Of a stretch of DNA of 64,000 bases, positions 32,501 through 41,009 are shown piece after piece. Source of the stretch: Corallococcus macrosporus DSM 14697. GTDB lineage: Bacteria > Myxococcota > Myxococcia > Myxococcales > Myxococcaceae. Both the position numbers and the translations under genes were made by a program. Under the pieces are notes generated by a model. That model was not told the DNA's origin. It ran no database searches and was given only the letters and a program-made list of their open reading frames with translations. Where the stretch lies: NCBI RefSeq assembly GCF_002305895.1, contig NZ_CP022203.1, positions 6,730,001 to 6,794,000 on the forward strand, written 5' to 3'. Within the stretch, counting starts at the first letter, position 1. Each line of letters begins with the position of its first letter.

Positions 32501-34800
32501 TCGATGGTCACCAGGACGAACTTGTTGTTGATGTCGCGGTCCACCGGCGTGACGACCTTGCCCGAGCCCACCGCGGTGCGCAGCAGGTTGAGCCGGTTGT
32601 GCTCCACCAGCGCCCATTCCCGGCCGGGGCGCTGGGCCAGGGCGCGCAGGCGCGCGTTGGCGTCCGACGCGCGGTACTGCTCCACCGTGTTCTGCGAGTA
32701 GAGCGTCTCGCCGCGCCAGTTCATCATGTACGCGATGATGGGCTCGCCCGGCTGGCGCTGCGCGTAGTACCGCCAGAAGAGGTCGCGCTGCGTCCAGTGG
32801 TGGGACAGGTCCACCCAGTGGCTCCAGTTGAACCAGAGCGCCATGCCCGCGGCCAGCACCCAGAAGGTGCCGAACAGCATCGCCCGCGCGCGCATCAGCG
32901 CCGCCACCACTGCCATGCCGCCGGCCACCGCGAAGGTGAAGCCCAGCGTCTTCTTGATGTTGACGGGCTCCGACAGCGCCTTGAGCAGCGAGTCCTCCAC
33001 CGCCGGCTGGCGGAAGCCCCGCACCGCGAACGCGATGCCCACCACCGCCAGCACGCCGGCCAGCGACTGGAGCGACGCGCGCCCCTCCGCGCCCGGCCGC
33101 AGGGACTCCCATGCCAGGTAGCCGGCCACCGCCAGCACCGCCACGCCCACCAGCGCCTTGGCGGACACCTGCGACTGGGCGCTCACCGCGCCCAGGGTGG
33201 CCACGCCGCCCAGCAGCAACAGCAGCGCCACGGCGCGCGCGCTCGGCGTCGTCCGGGCCCGCCCCCTGGCGGAGAAGGCGTCGAAGGACAGGTAGACGCC
33301 GACGGCCAGCAGCACCAGCGTCACCAGATCTCCCGTCCACAGCGGGCGCGAGGTGAAGAAGGCGATGGGCTTCGTCACCAGGTCCTGCGGGTAGGGCCGG
33401 TCATAGTTGTAGACGAACAGGTCGGTGAAGATCTTCGGGTTCTCCGCGATGTTCTTCCCCACCAGGATGAAGAGCATCAGCCCGAAGATGAGGCTCACCG
33501 CGTGCGTGGAGATGCCCTCCTCCCAGAGCTTGTCGATGAACAGCGCCAGGAGGACGGCCACGCCCGGCAGCACCGGGAAGACGTAGTGGTGGAACTTGGT
33601 GGCGCTGGACGACAGCAGCCAGAAGGAGAAGGCCACCCACAGCACCGCGATGATGGCCAGGTGGTCCGCCGCCTTCTCCGAGCGCAGCTTCAGCCGCGCC
33701 ACCACCGCGAAGGCGCCGGGCAGCAGCGCCACCCAGGGGAAGATGGCGAAGCCGCCCTGCTCGATGAAGTAGATGAACGTGCCGCCCGGCGTGGTGGTGT
33801 GCACGCCCGCCGTGAGGCGGTTGAGGTGGTCGTGGACGAAGAAGCGGTACCAGAAGAGCTTGCCCTCGTCGTCCACCGAGCCGAACAGCGACAGCGTCAG
33901 GTACCAGGGGCCCGCCACCGCGAAGAAGACGAGGACGCCCGTGCCCAGGTGCATCTTGTACATCTGCCCCCACAGCACCGGCATGGGCTGACGGCCCTCG
34001 CGCACGTCCTTGCGGAAGCGGGACTGCGTGAGCCACTTCAGGTGCGCGTCCAGGCTGGCGCTGTCCCACGGGATGACGGACAGGGCCGCGTAGAGCACCA
34101 GGATGACGGCGGGCAGGCCCACGCCCAGGATGCCCTTGGCCAGGGAGGACAGGCCGGCGAAGAAGTAGAAGCCGTACCACCAGGCGGCGCGGTGCCTGGT
34201 CGTCGGGTCGAGCTGGCCGATGAGCGCGCACGACATGGCGCAGATGAACGTCGTGACGAAGGGCGTGTCCGTCACCGTCTGGCGCGTGAGCAGGAAGTAC
34301 AGCGGCATGGTGGCCAGCACGAAGCCGGTGGCCAGGCCCGCGCGCCGGGACACCACGCGCGCCACCGCGAGCGACAACAGCGCCACCGCGGTGATGCTCA
34401 GGAGCGCGAAGGGCATCCGCATGCCCCACTCCGTGTAGAGGCCCAGCCTGCCGACGGGGTTCACCGCGCCCACGGCGTTCATCCCCAGCGCCTGCATCCA
34501 CATGGTGAGCGGCGGCTTGGAGAAGAACCACGAGCCTTCCCAGAAGGGATACACGTAGTCCTGGCGGACAATCATCATCCGCGCGACTTCACCGTAGTGC
34601 GTCTCCCAGCAGTCCCAGAGCCCCACCGCGCCCAGGTAGGGAAGGAAGAGCAGGGCCGCGAAGCCCGCCGTGGCCGTCACGACGCGCAGGCTGAGGGACA
34701 GCTCCAGCCACCGCTTCGCCCACTTCGCCTGGAAGAAGTCCTTGCCGAGGATGGCCTCGCTGAAGGTCTGCTCCCGCTGCTGTTCGACTTCGCTCTCCAC
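32497..34800 (-). CDS. GT39-like membrane glycosyltransferase (ArnT/PMT family)
   Basis: The 767-residue protein has 12 or more transmembrane segments. The first extracytoplasmic loop carries WDCWETHYGEVARMMI and GSWFFSKPPLTMWMQ, matching the ArnT/PMT family in which an acidic residue in the first loop is essential for transfer from a polyprenyl-linked sugar. TRQTVTDTPFV and AKGILGVGLPAVI are also family-like. The acceptor could be lipid A, a protein or a polysaccharide. The C-terminal 100 residues are soluble. It leads the operon with the ABC exporter, suggesting the exported substrate is related to a glycan or lipid. Confidence 0.8.
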   Translation of the reverse strand: MESEVEQQREQTFSEAILGKDFFQAKWAKRWLELSLSLRVVTATAGFAALLFLPYLGAVGLWDCWETHYGEVARMMIVRQDYVYPFWEGSWFFSKPPLTMWMQALGMNAVGAVNPVGRLGLYTEWGMRMPFALLSITAVALLSLAVARVVSRRAGLATGFVLATMPLYFLLTRQTVTDTPFVTTFICAMSCALIGQLDPTTRHRAAWWYGFYFFAGLSSLAKGILGVGLPAVILVLYAALSVIPWDSASLDAHLKWLTQSRFRKDVREGRQPMPVLWGQMYKMHLGTGVLVFFAVAGPWYLTLSLFGSVDDEGKLFWYRFFVHDHLNRLTAGVHTTTPGGTFIYFIEQGGFAIFPWVALLPGAFAVVARLKLRSEKAADHLAIIAVLWVAFSFWLLSSSATKFHHYVFPVLPGVAVLLALFIDKLWEEGISTHAVSLIFGLMLFILVGKNIAENPKIFTDLFVYNYDRPYPQDLVTKPIAFFTSRPLWTGDLVTLVLLAVGVYLSFDAFSARGRARTTPSARAVALLLLLGGVATLGAVSAQSQVSAKALVGVAVLAVAGYLAWESLRPGAEGRASLQSLAGVLAVVGIAFAVRGFRQPAVEDSLLKALSEPVNIKKTLGFTFAVAGGMAVVAALMRARAMLFGTFWVLAAGMALWFNWSHWVDLSHHWTQRDLFWRYYAQRQPGEPIIAYMMNWRGETLYSQNTVEQYRASDANARLRALAQRPGREWALVEHNRLNLLRTAVGSGKVVTPVDRDINNKFVLVTID

Positions 34801-35253
34801 GGACTGAAGCTCCTTGAGTCATTCCGGGCGGTGGGCGGCCCACCCTCGGCAGGACGCGGCGTTATATCCCCGTGGCCCCCTCCGGTCGACCACCGCCCGT
34901 GGCCTGTGACGTGCGCCTGACTCGGCCCCCTCGGTCAGGGGGCTGTCCGCGACAAAGACGCCAACCCCGCGAAAGCACGGCGCCCCGGCAGGGCACGCGG
35001 CTTCAAACGCCCGGGCCAGTCGCTGCTTCCCGAGGCCGACGGGAGGCGGCCGCCGGGGAGACCTCATGCTCGCCCCAGCGGTGGTCTACGCCCTCCTGCT
35101 CGCGCGGCCAGGGAGCGAGGCGCCCGTTCACCGGGACGCGGGGCTCGGGCGCGCGCCCCCGGCGCCGTCGAGGACCGGCCCGCGGTACTGTCAGCCCGCT
35201 GAAGGGGCCTCGTCACCAGGGGCCCCGGCCTGTCGCCGTGGAAAGGAGGGCAT
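34801..35253. other. 453-bp divergent intergenic region
   Basis: The gap lies between the glycosyltransferase operon (minus) and the RNA ligase gene (plus). It contains the promoter at 34861-34889 and a perfect 6-bp hairpin GCCCCC/GGGGGC at 34925-34943 (loop of 7). Near the ligase start, GGAGGG at 35245-35250 is a good ribosome-binding site. Short open frames here are not supported by codon pattern. Confidence 0.5.
34861..34889 (-). promoter_or_regulatory. Candidate sigma-70 promoter for the glycosyltransferase-ABC operon
   Basis: On the minus strand TCGACC (34884-34889) and TATAAC (34861-34866) are 17 bases apart. The -10 matches five of six consensus positions and the -35 four of six. The predicted transcript would start near 34854, leaving a leader of about 54 bases before the ATG at 34800. 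This is one of the better housekeeping-type promoters in this GC-rich window. Confidence 0.55.
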
Positions 35254-36252
35254 ATGGAGCGGAAGCTTGTTTCGATTCAGCGCATCGACCACCTGGAGCC
35301 CGTGTCCGGAGCGGACACCCTCCTGAAGGCGCGCGTCATGGGCTGGGACGTCGTCGTGAAGAAGGGCGAGTTCGCCGTCGGCGACGCCTGTGTCTTCTTC
35401 GAAATCGACAGCCTCCTGCCAGAGGGCCGGCCCTGGGCCGAGTTCCTCCGGCCCCGGGGCTTCCGGGTGAAGACGGCGCGGCTCCGGGGCGTGCTGTCCC
35501 AGGGGCTGGCCCTGCCCACCTCCATCCTTCCCAGCACGGTGCCCGCCGTCGGGACGGACGTGCGCGACGCTCTCGGGGTCGTGAAGTTCGAGCCGGCGCT
35601 GCCGGACACGCGCGAGGTCGCCGGGCCGTTTCCGGGGCAGGTGCCGAAGACGGACGAAGTCCGGGTGCAGTCGGCGCTCGGCGTCCTCGATGAGCTTCGC
35701 GGCCACGACTTCTTCGTGACGACGAAGCTCGACGGGACGTCCGGGACGTTCTTCCGCACGCTCGACGGCGAGCTGGTGGCCTGCTCGCGAAACTGGGCCC
35801 TGAAGCGAGGGCCGAACCCGGTCTGGCGGATGGCGGAGAAGTACGCGCTCGACACCGTGCTCCCGCCGGGCTTCGCGGTGCAGGGCGAGCTGTGCGGGCC
35901 CGGCATCCAGAAGAACCGCCTGGGCCTGGACGCGCTGGAGCTGTTCATCTTCAGCGTGCATGACACGCGGACCGGCGTGTTCCTCGGGCACGAGGACTTC
36001 ATCGCGTTCTGCGCGGAGCACGGCCTGCGCACCGTGCCGGTGGAGCACGTCGTCACCGGCGAGGCGGCGCGCGCGTTCGACCACGGCCTGGAGCACTACC
36101 TGAAGCTGGCGCAGGGCCACTACCCGGGCACGAAGCAGCGGAAGGAAGGCATCGTGGTGAGGCCGCTCGTCGAACGGCTCTCCCCCACGCTCGGCGGCAG
36201 GCTGTCGTTCAAGGTCATCAACAACGACTTCCTGCTCAAGGACGAGGACTGA
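35254..36252 (+). CDS. ATP-dependent RNA ligase of the DraRnl (DRB0094, Rnl5-like) family
   Basis: The 332-residue protein resembles the Deinococcus radiodurans RNA ligase. It begins with an OB-fold-like domain (ERKLVSIQRIDHLEPVSGAD, GWDVVVKKGEF, VFFEIDSLLP), followed by a nucleotidyltransferase domain: motif I TTKLDGTSG with candidate AMP-accepting Lys158, GELVACSRNWALKR, motif IIIa-like LELFIFSVHD, motif IV KEGIVVRP and motif V SFKVINNDFLLK. DraRnl seals 3'-OH/5'-phosphate nicks with RNA at the 3' side and is linked to RNA repair. The length and domain order match the family. A strong GGAGGG precedes the ATG. No partner kinase/phosphatase is adjacent; the gene is bounded by a hairpin on its 3' side. 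Confidence 0.88.
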   Translation: MERKLVSIQRIDHLEPVSGADTLLKARVMGWDVVVKKGEFAVGDACVFFEIDSLLPEGRPWAEFLRPRGFRVKTARLRGVLSQGLALPTSILPSTVPAVGTDVRDALGVVKFEPALPDTREVAGPFPGQVPKTDEVRVQSALGVLDELRGHDFFVTTKLDGTSGTFFRTLDGELVACSRNWALKRGPNPVWRMAEKYALDTVLPPGFAVQGELCGPGIQKNRLGLDALELFIFSVHDTRTGVFLGHEDFIAFCAEHGLRTVPVEHVVTGEAARAFDHGLEHYLKLAQGHYPGTKQRKEGIVVRPLVERLSPTLGGRLSFKVINNDFLLKDED

Positions 36253-36258
36253 GTGAAG

Positions 36259-36301
36259 CCCGGCGCCCGGGTGCTCCCCCCAAGGAGCGCCCGGGGCCGG
36301 G
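36259..36301. terminator. Long hairpin between convergent genes (bidirectional terminator candidate)
   Basis: CCCGGCGCCCGGGTGCTCC and GGAGCGCCCGGGGCCGGG pair over about 18 positions with one bulge and one wobble around a CCCCAA loop. It fills the 55-bp gap between the convergent RNA ligase gene and the orphan gene 36308-36850. There is no T-run, but the stem is very stable. Confidence 0.6.
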
Positions 36302-36307
36302 AAAGGC

Positions 36308-36850
36308 TCACTGCGACGAAGACGGCGTGAAGAGGCTGTTCACCGTATTCACCACGGCCCCCGCCTGAGAGAGGCCGGGAACGGGCAGCGCGGACACGAC
36401 CGCGCTCGCCGAGTCGATGACCGCGTGCGTCTTCTGCGACGGCGTCGACGACGGGTTGGTGAACACGTCCCGCGTGTTGGACAGCGACGACACCGCGCCG
36501 ATGACGTTCAGCCCCGGCACGAACTTGCCCAGCGTCTTCCCCACCACCGTGGGCGGCAGGGCCGTGGGCACGTTGCCGCGCGACATCTGGCCGATGGCCC
36601 GGGCGCCCGTCTCGAAGGTGTCCGCCACGTTGATGGCGTTGTTCAGCGTGCCCGACGTGCCGCCAATCGTGCTCACCACCTGCTGCGGCGTCCGGACCTG
36701 CTCCGAGGACCCGCTCTTGCTGCCACCCACGCTCTTCGCGACGTTCGCCTCGAGCGACACCGCGTTCATGGTCCGGTCCGCGACCTCCGCCACAACGGGG
36801 CCCGGCTTGAACGAAGAAACGGTCGACTTGACTCCAGGAATCTGCGGCAT
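36308..36850 (-). CDS. Orphan Ser/Thr/Val-rich protein
   Basis: The 180-residue product is rich in Ser, Thr, Val, Gly and Pro, and has no Cys or Trp. It has no signal peptide or clear membrane helix, though the C-terminal half (VPGLNVIGAVSSLS, AVIDSASAVVSALPVPG) is mildly hydrophobic. I do not recognise a family. GGGGGGGG lies upstream of the ATG. The composition and lower GC content compared with neighbours suggest a lineage-specific or exported protein. It is flanked by a terminator hairpin downstream and paired CCTACATT repeats upstream. Confidence 0.65.
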   Translation of the reverse strand: MPQIPGVKSTVSSFKPGPVVAEVADRTMNAVSLEANVAKSVGGSKSGSSEQVRTPQQVVSTIGGTSGTLNNAINVADTFETGARAIGQMSRGNVPTALPPTVVGKTLGKFVPGLNVIGAVSSLSNTRDVFTNPSSTPSQKTHAVIDSASAVVSALPVPGLSQAGAVVNTVNSLFTPSSSQ

Positions 36851-36879
36851 GGTGTTCCCCCCCCTGCGTGTGACTGCAA

Positions 36880-36927
36880 CCTACATTGGGGTTATCTGCG
36901 ATGATTCTCCGGAGTTTCGCCTACATT
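36880..36927. repeat. Two CCTACATT direct repeats upstream of the orphan gene
   Basis: CCTACATT occurs at 36880-36887 and 36920-36927, 40 bp apart (about four helical turns), 30 and 70 bases upstream of the orphan gene start in an unusually AT-rich stretch for this window. It could be a pair of activator or repressor sites on the minus-strand promoter. Confidence 0.35.
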
Positions 36928-36941
36928 TTCCGACGTGAATT

Positions 36942-38552
36942 TCACCGCCGTGGGGACGCCTCCAGCACCGTCCGGAGCGCCAGCTCGGCCGCGCGCAGCC
37001 GGGCATCCTGAGGGTCCACCCGGCGCGCCTCCACCAGACGCTCCAGGGCCCGCGCGACGTCGCCGCGCGACAGCTCGCAGCGCACGCCGGCCTCCAGCGC
37101 GCCGGTGTTCCACGGCCCGTACACGCGCGCCTCCGCGGCCGCGTGACAGCCTTCCTCCACGCGTGAGGCCTCCAGGAGCGCCCGGGCCAGCTCCACGCGC
37201 GTCTGCACATGGGCCGGTGCCAGCCGCACGGATTCGCTCAGCGGCGCCACCGCCTCCTTGGGAAGGCCCAGGCGCCGGAGCACCGCCCCCAGCGAGCGCA
37301 GCGGCCCCGGAGCGCCCGGCACCAACAGCGCGCGGGCTCGCGCCTCCCGCAGGACGGAGGGCTCGTCGAACCGCAGCTCCGCCACCATCCGGTCCACCAC
37401 GCCGCGATAGGCGGGGTACGCCGCGGGCCAGGTGAACACCAGCCGGTACACCCACTCCCCGCGCGGCACGAAGAGCGCCGTGAGCTGGGTGGCGCCTCCC
37501 ACTCCCTCCAGCTCCGCGGAGAGCCGCTGCGCGCCGCGGCCGCCCACGCGTGCCGCGACCGGGCCCGTCACCTTCAGCGGACGGCCCTCCGGGCCTGGGG
37601 CGCCGAGCACCAGCACCTCCTCCAGGAACTGCCGCGCCTGCACCGAACCGTCCCCCGGCTCGCCCGCCTCGATGGCTTCGGCCGAGAAGGTCGCCCGGCC
37701 ACGCCCCGGCAGCCCGTTGGAGAAGGCGCGCCGGCCCTGTCCGTCCACCTCGCCTCGCCAGTCCCGAGGCAGGCTCACGGAGATGCCGAAGCCATCATCC
37801 CGCTCCGTGCGCCAGACGGAGCGCTCCGCCACCACGGCGCCGGCCAGCGCCACCGCCGCCACCACCATGGCCACCGGGCGCAACCAGCCGGGGTCCGGGC
37901 GCCAGCGCGGCTCCAGGAAGACGCCCGCCAGCAAGCCGGCGAGCAGGCCGGCCAGGTGCCCCGCGTTGTCCACGCCCACCGACGTCCACCCCATCCAGAG
38001 GAAGACGAGCACCGTGGGCACCGCGGCCTCTCCGGACATCCACCGCGCCGGCAGCTTCGCCCGGTGACGCCGCCCCAGGACGAGCAACGCCCCCACGCAG
38101 CCATACACAATCCCGGAGGCCCCCACGCTCACCGCGCCGGAGCTGCCCAGCGAGCCCGCCATGGTGGCCAGGCCCGCCGCCACCAGCAGGGCCGCGTAGT
38201 CCCGGCGCCGGCACAGCCGCTCCAGCCCGGTCCCCGCCGCCAGCAGCACCAGGACATTGAGGCCCAGGTGGAGGAAGTCCCGGTGCAGGAGGTTGGCGGT
38301 GACGAGCCGCCACACCTGCCCCACGTCCACCACCAGGGGCCCCGCCTTCGCGCCCCACCGCAGCAGGGTGTCCAGGCCCACGGGCCCGGCCGCCCGCGCC
38401 GCGCCGTGGATGCCCACCAGCACGGTGGCCAGGATCAAGGTGAGCCAGGGTCCCCCGCCGGGTCGCGCTTCACCGGCCGATTGACCGATGGACAACAGCC
38501 TCGCCTGCCCCTCTTCCTCGGGAGAAAGTCCTGTCTTTTGAGGGGGATACAT
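36942..38552 (-). CDS. Rhomboid intramembrane serine protease with soluble C-terminal extension
   Basis: The 536-residue protein has a rhomboid core in residues 35-230: HxxxN motif HLGLN (His95, Asn99), catalytic Ser146 in VGASGIVYG, and the partner His199 in DNAGHLAGLL, forming the Ser-His dyad for cleavage within the membrane. A seventh helix (VAMVVAAVALAGAVV) leads to a C-terminal soluble region of about 290 residues whose last part has TPR-like helical repeats (LPKEAVAPLSESVRLAP, EARRVDPQDARLRAAEL). The fusion may recruit substrates. The start ATG was set at 38552; a much longer open frame upstream is antisense to the FHA gene and not coding. It is divergent from the FHA gene with 51 bases between. 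Confidence 0.85.
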   Translation of the reverse strand: MYPPQKTGLSPEEEGQARLLSIGQSAGEARPGGGPWLTLILATVLVGIHGAARAAGPVGLDTLLRWGAKAGPLVVDVGQVWRLVTANLLHRDFLHLGLNVLVLLAAGTGLERLCRRRDYAALLVAAGLATMAGSLGSSGAVSVGASGIVYGCVGALLVLGRRHRAKLPARWMSGEAAVPTVLVFLWMGWTSVGVDNAGHLAGLLAGLLAGVFLEPRWRPDPGWLRPVAMVVAAVALAGAVVAERSVWRTERDDGFGISVSLPRDWRGEVDGQGRRAFSNGLPGRGRATFSAEAIEAGEPGDGSVQARQFLEEVLVLGAPGPEGRPLKVTGPVAARVGGRGAQRLSAELEGVGGATQLTALFVPRGEWVYRLVFTWPAAYPAYRGVVDRMVAELRFDEPSVLREARARALLVPGAPGPLRSLGAVLRRLGLPKEAVAPLSESVRLAPAHVQTRVELARALLEASRVEEGCHAAAEARVYGPWNTGALEAGVRCELSRGDVARALERLVEARRVDPQDARLRAAELALRTVLEASPRR

Positions 38553-38555
38553 GGC

Positions 38556-38585
38556 TTGTACAGGGAAAGGCCGTTCTGCTATGAC
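38556..38585 (+). promoter_or_regulatory. Candidate sigma-70 promoter for the FHA gene
   Basis: TTGTAC (38556-38561) and TATGAC (38580-38585) are 18 bases apart, each matching four or five of six consensus positions. Transcription would begin near 38592, only about 12 bases before the GTG start, so the mRNA would be nearly leaderless. The same 51 bases must also serve the divergent rhomboid gene. Confidence 0.45.
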
Positions 38586-38603
38586 TGTACGCGGATCGGA
38601 CCC

Positions 38604-40325
38604 GTGCTGAAGCTCATCATCGAAGACGACGAGGGGCGCAAGACAGTTGTTCCCTTCGTGCGTGACGAGATCACCATTGGCCGTCAGGAGGGAAACACCA
38701 TCCGCCTGACGGAACGGAATGTGTCTCGCCGTCACGCACGATTGGTGCGACTCAATGGCCACGTCGTAGTGGAGGACCTGGGGAGCTATAACGGCACCCG
38801 GATCAACGGCGAGCGAATCGCGGGTCAGTCGCCCCTGAAAGAGGGCGACCTGGTCCAGATTGGCGACTACGACCTCGCGCTCCAAGCCGAGGGCGCGGCC
38901 AACGCCGCCGCAGGCCCCATCACCACCAAGGTGCCCGCCCGCCGGCCGGAGCCCGAACCGGAGGACGACTCCGACGAGGACGCCGACGACGAGCGCGACC
39001 ACACGCCGCCCTCCCAGAGCGCCGCGGACGCCCGCCGGCACTCCACCTCCATCATCCGGTTGGATCAGGTGGAGGCGGAGCGGCCGCGCAAGGTGGTGGA
39101 CGTGCCCGCCGAGGACGCCCCCCGCCTGCTCGTGCTGTCCCCGGACGAGCTCAAGGGCCAGGAGTTCGCGTGCATCCGCACCGAGCTGCGGATCGGCCGC
39201 ACCGACGACAACGACATCACGTTGGATCATCGGTCGCTGTCGCGCACCCACGCCAAGCTGGTCCGTGAGGACAGCGGCGAGTGGCGCGTCATCGACATGC
39301 AGTCCGCCAACGGGATGACGATCAACGGTGAGAACTACGCGCAGGCCACGCTCAGCACCGGCGACATCGTCGAGCTGGGCCACGTGAAGCTGCGCTTCGT
39401 CAACGCGGGTGACGCGGCCGACGACGTGGCGGACGGTGGTGGCTCGCGCTCCAAGCTGGGACTGGTGGCGGGCCTGGCGGCCCTGCTGCTGGGCGGTGGC
39501 GGCGCGGCCGCCTACTACATGAACCAGCAGGGCACCCAGCCGGCGGCGCCCCCCGTCGTCGCCCAGGTGCCCACGCCGGTTCCGGATGACGCGCCTCCGG
39601 CGGCCGTCGGAGCGCAGGCGCCGGCGAACAACCCCCAGGTCGCGGCGACGCCGCCGCCCCAGGCGCCCGAGACACCTCCGCCGCCGAAGGGCCCCTCCAT
39701 GGAGGAGCAGCGCGCGGTCGCCGACAAGGCGATTGCCGCGCGGGACTTCGACGCGGCCGTGGAAGCGCTGGAGGGCATCCAGGACGCCAACGGCAAGCGC
39801 CCCCGCGACGTGGAGACCCGGCTCGACGAGGCCCGGGCCGAGCAGCTCATGAAGCGGCGGCTCGACGACGTGCGCAAGGCGCTGGGCGACGGCAAGCTGC
39901 CGGAGGCCGAGGAGGCCCTCCGGGAGAGCGCCGCCACCAAGGCCTTCGCCAGGGAGTACGCGGCGCTCAAGGTCCAGGTCGCCGAGGCCCAGAAGAAGGC
40001 CGCGCCGCCCGCGGCGGTTCCCACCTCCGGCACGGAGAAGGCGCCGCCGCCCACGCAGTCCGCGGCGGCCAAGGCCCAGGCGGAGGGCTTCGAGCACATC
40101 AAGGGCCTGCGGTACCGGCAGGCCATCGAGCAACTGAACAAGTGCCTCGACCTGGAACCCAACCGCGCCGAGTGCCACCTCTACCTGGGGTCCGCCTACG
40201 CGAACGACAATCAGCCCGAAAAGGGCGCGGTTCACTACAAGCGATTCCTGGAACTGGCGCCCAATCACGCGTACTACGAACGCGTGAAGGGTTTGGTTGA
40301 GAGTTACGAGAATCCCAAGAAGTAG
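38604..40325 (+). CDS. Double FHA-domain membrane protein with TPR C-terminus
   Basis: The 573-residue protein has two FHA domains, which bind phosphothreonine peptides: residues 1-97 (ITIGRQEGN, SRRHARL, SYNGTRING) and about 172-270 (LRIGRTDDND, SRTHAKL, SANGMTING). An acidic linker lies between them. A transmembrane helix (LGLVAGLAALLLGGGGAAAYY) near residues 285-306 is followed by a Pro/Ala-rich stretch and helical repeats ending in a TPR (AIEQLNKCLDLEPNRAECHLYLGSAY). It probably links Ser/Thr-kinase signalling in the cytoplasm to proteins outside the membrane. The GTG start at 38604 begins at the first strand of the FHA fold; a long upstream open frame is antisense to the rhomboid gene. 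Confidence 0.85.
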   Translation: MLKLIIEDDEGRKTVVPFVRDEITIGRQEGNTIRLTERNVSRRHARLVRLNGHVVVEDLGSYNGTRINGERIAGQSPLKEGDLVQIGDYDLALQAEGAANAAAGPITTKVPARRPEPEPEDDSDEDADDERDHTPPSQSAADARRHSTSIIRLDQVEAERPRKVVDVPAEDAPRLLVLSPDELKGQEFACIRTELRIGRTDDNDITLDHRSLSRTHAKLVREDSGEWRVIDMQSANGMTINGENYAQATLSTGDIVELGHVKLRFVNAGDAADDVADGGGSRSKLGLVAGLAALLLGGGGAAAYYMNQQGTQPAAPPVVAQVPTPVPDDAPPAAVGAQAPANNPQVAATPPPQAPETPPPPKGPSMEEQRAVADKAIAARDFDAAVEALEGIQDANGKRPRDVETRLDEARAEQLMKRRLDDVRKALGDGKLPEAEEALRESAATKAFAREYAALKVQVAEAQKKAAPPAAVPTSGTEKAPPPTQSAAAKAQAEGFEHIKGLRYRQAIEQLNKCLDLEPNRAECHLYLGSAYANDNQPEKGAVHYKRFLELAPNHAYYERVKGLVESYENPKK

Positions 40326-40340
40326 TGGTCTGCTGGAGTT

Positions 40341-40360
40341 GCCCCCGCCCCCCCGGGGGC
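40341..40360. promoter_or_regulatory. GC-rich hairpin between FHA gene and response regulator
   Basis: GCCCCC and GGGGGC can pair around a C-rich loop in the 75-bp gap. There is no T-run. It may be an attenuator or weak terminator between the two genes, or simply base composition. Confidence 0.3.
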
Positions 40361-40400
40361 GCTCCGGCTACACGACACTGAACTGCAGCGAGGAGACGCT

Positions 40401-40994
40401 GTGCAGATTCGCATCCTGGTAGTTGATGATGAGCAGGACAACTGCGACTACCTCAAGCTGGTCCTGACCCGTGAAGGCTACGAGGTGGTGACCACGACGG
40501 ACCCCACCCAGACGGTGGAAATCCTCCGGGGCTCCGACTTCCACCTCGTCATCCTCGACATGATGATGCCGCAGATGTCGGGCACCGAGGTGCTGGAGCA
40601 GATTCGCAAGTACGACACGGACGTGGCCGTCATCGTCGCCACCGCCTACCCCACGGTGGACACGGCGGTCGCCTCGCTCAAGGCCCAGGCCTCCGACTAC
40701 GTCAAGAAGCCCATGGAGCCGGAGCAGTTCATCACCGCGGTCCGCAACGCCCTCCAGAAGAAGGGCCTGTCGCAGGACCCGGAGGCGGACCTGCACCGCG
40801 CCATTGGCCGCACCATCCGTGACGCGCGCAAGACGCAGGAGCTCACGCTCAAGCAGCTGGCGCGGCGCACGGGCCTGTCGGTGTCGCTGCTGTCGCAGAT
40901 TGAGCGCGCGGAGTCCTCCGCATCCATCTCCTCGCTGTACAAGATTGCCTCGGCGCTGCAGCTCCGCATGGGCGAGCTCTTCGGCGACACCTGA
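40401..40994 (+). CDS. Response regulator with receiver and XRE-type HTH domains
   Basis: The 197-residue protein has an N-terminal receiver domain with the acidic pocket DDE (residues 9-11), phosphoacceptor Asp53 in LVILDMMMP, the conserved Thr in VATAYP and Lys in VKKPM, followed by a C-terminal Cro/C1-type helix-turn-helix (LKQLARRTGLSVSLLSQIERAESSAS). REC-XRE proteins are less common than OmpR or NtrC types and are typical of delta-proteobacteria. No histidine kinase is adjacent. The GTG start has AGGAG six bases upstream. It may be co-transcribed with the FHA gene. Confidence 0.88.
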   Translation: MQIRILVVDDEQDNCDYLKLVLTREGYEVVTTTDPTQTVEILRGSDFHLVILDMMMPQMSGTEVLEQIRKYDTDVAVIVATAYPTVDTAVASLKAQASDYVKKPMEPEQFITAVRNALQKKGLSQDPEADLHRAIGRTIRDARKTQELTLKQLARRTGLSVSLLSQIERAESSASISSLYKIASALQLRMGELFGDT

Positions 40995-41009
40995 GGTCGC
41001 CGTGGCAGC

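Noticed and set aside
35066-35326. Small plus-strand open frame ahead of the RNA ligase
   Set aside because: It overlaps the ligase start in another frame and lacks a convincing codon pattern, despite a hydrophobic first 12 residues.
37209-38603. N-terminal extension of the FHA frame
   Set aside because: It is antisense to the rhomboid gene; the FHA fold starts at the GTG at 38604.
38553-40268. Upstream extension of the rhomboid frame
   Set aside because: It is antisense to the FHA gene and has shadow-like composition; the rhomboid N-terminus with an ATG at 38552 is normal.
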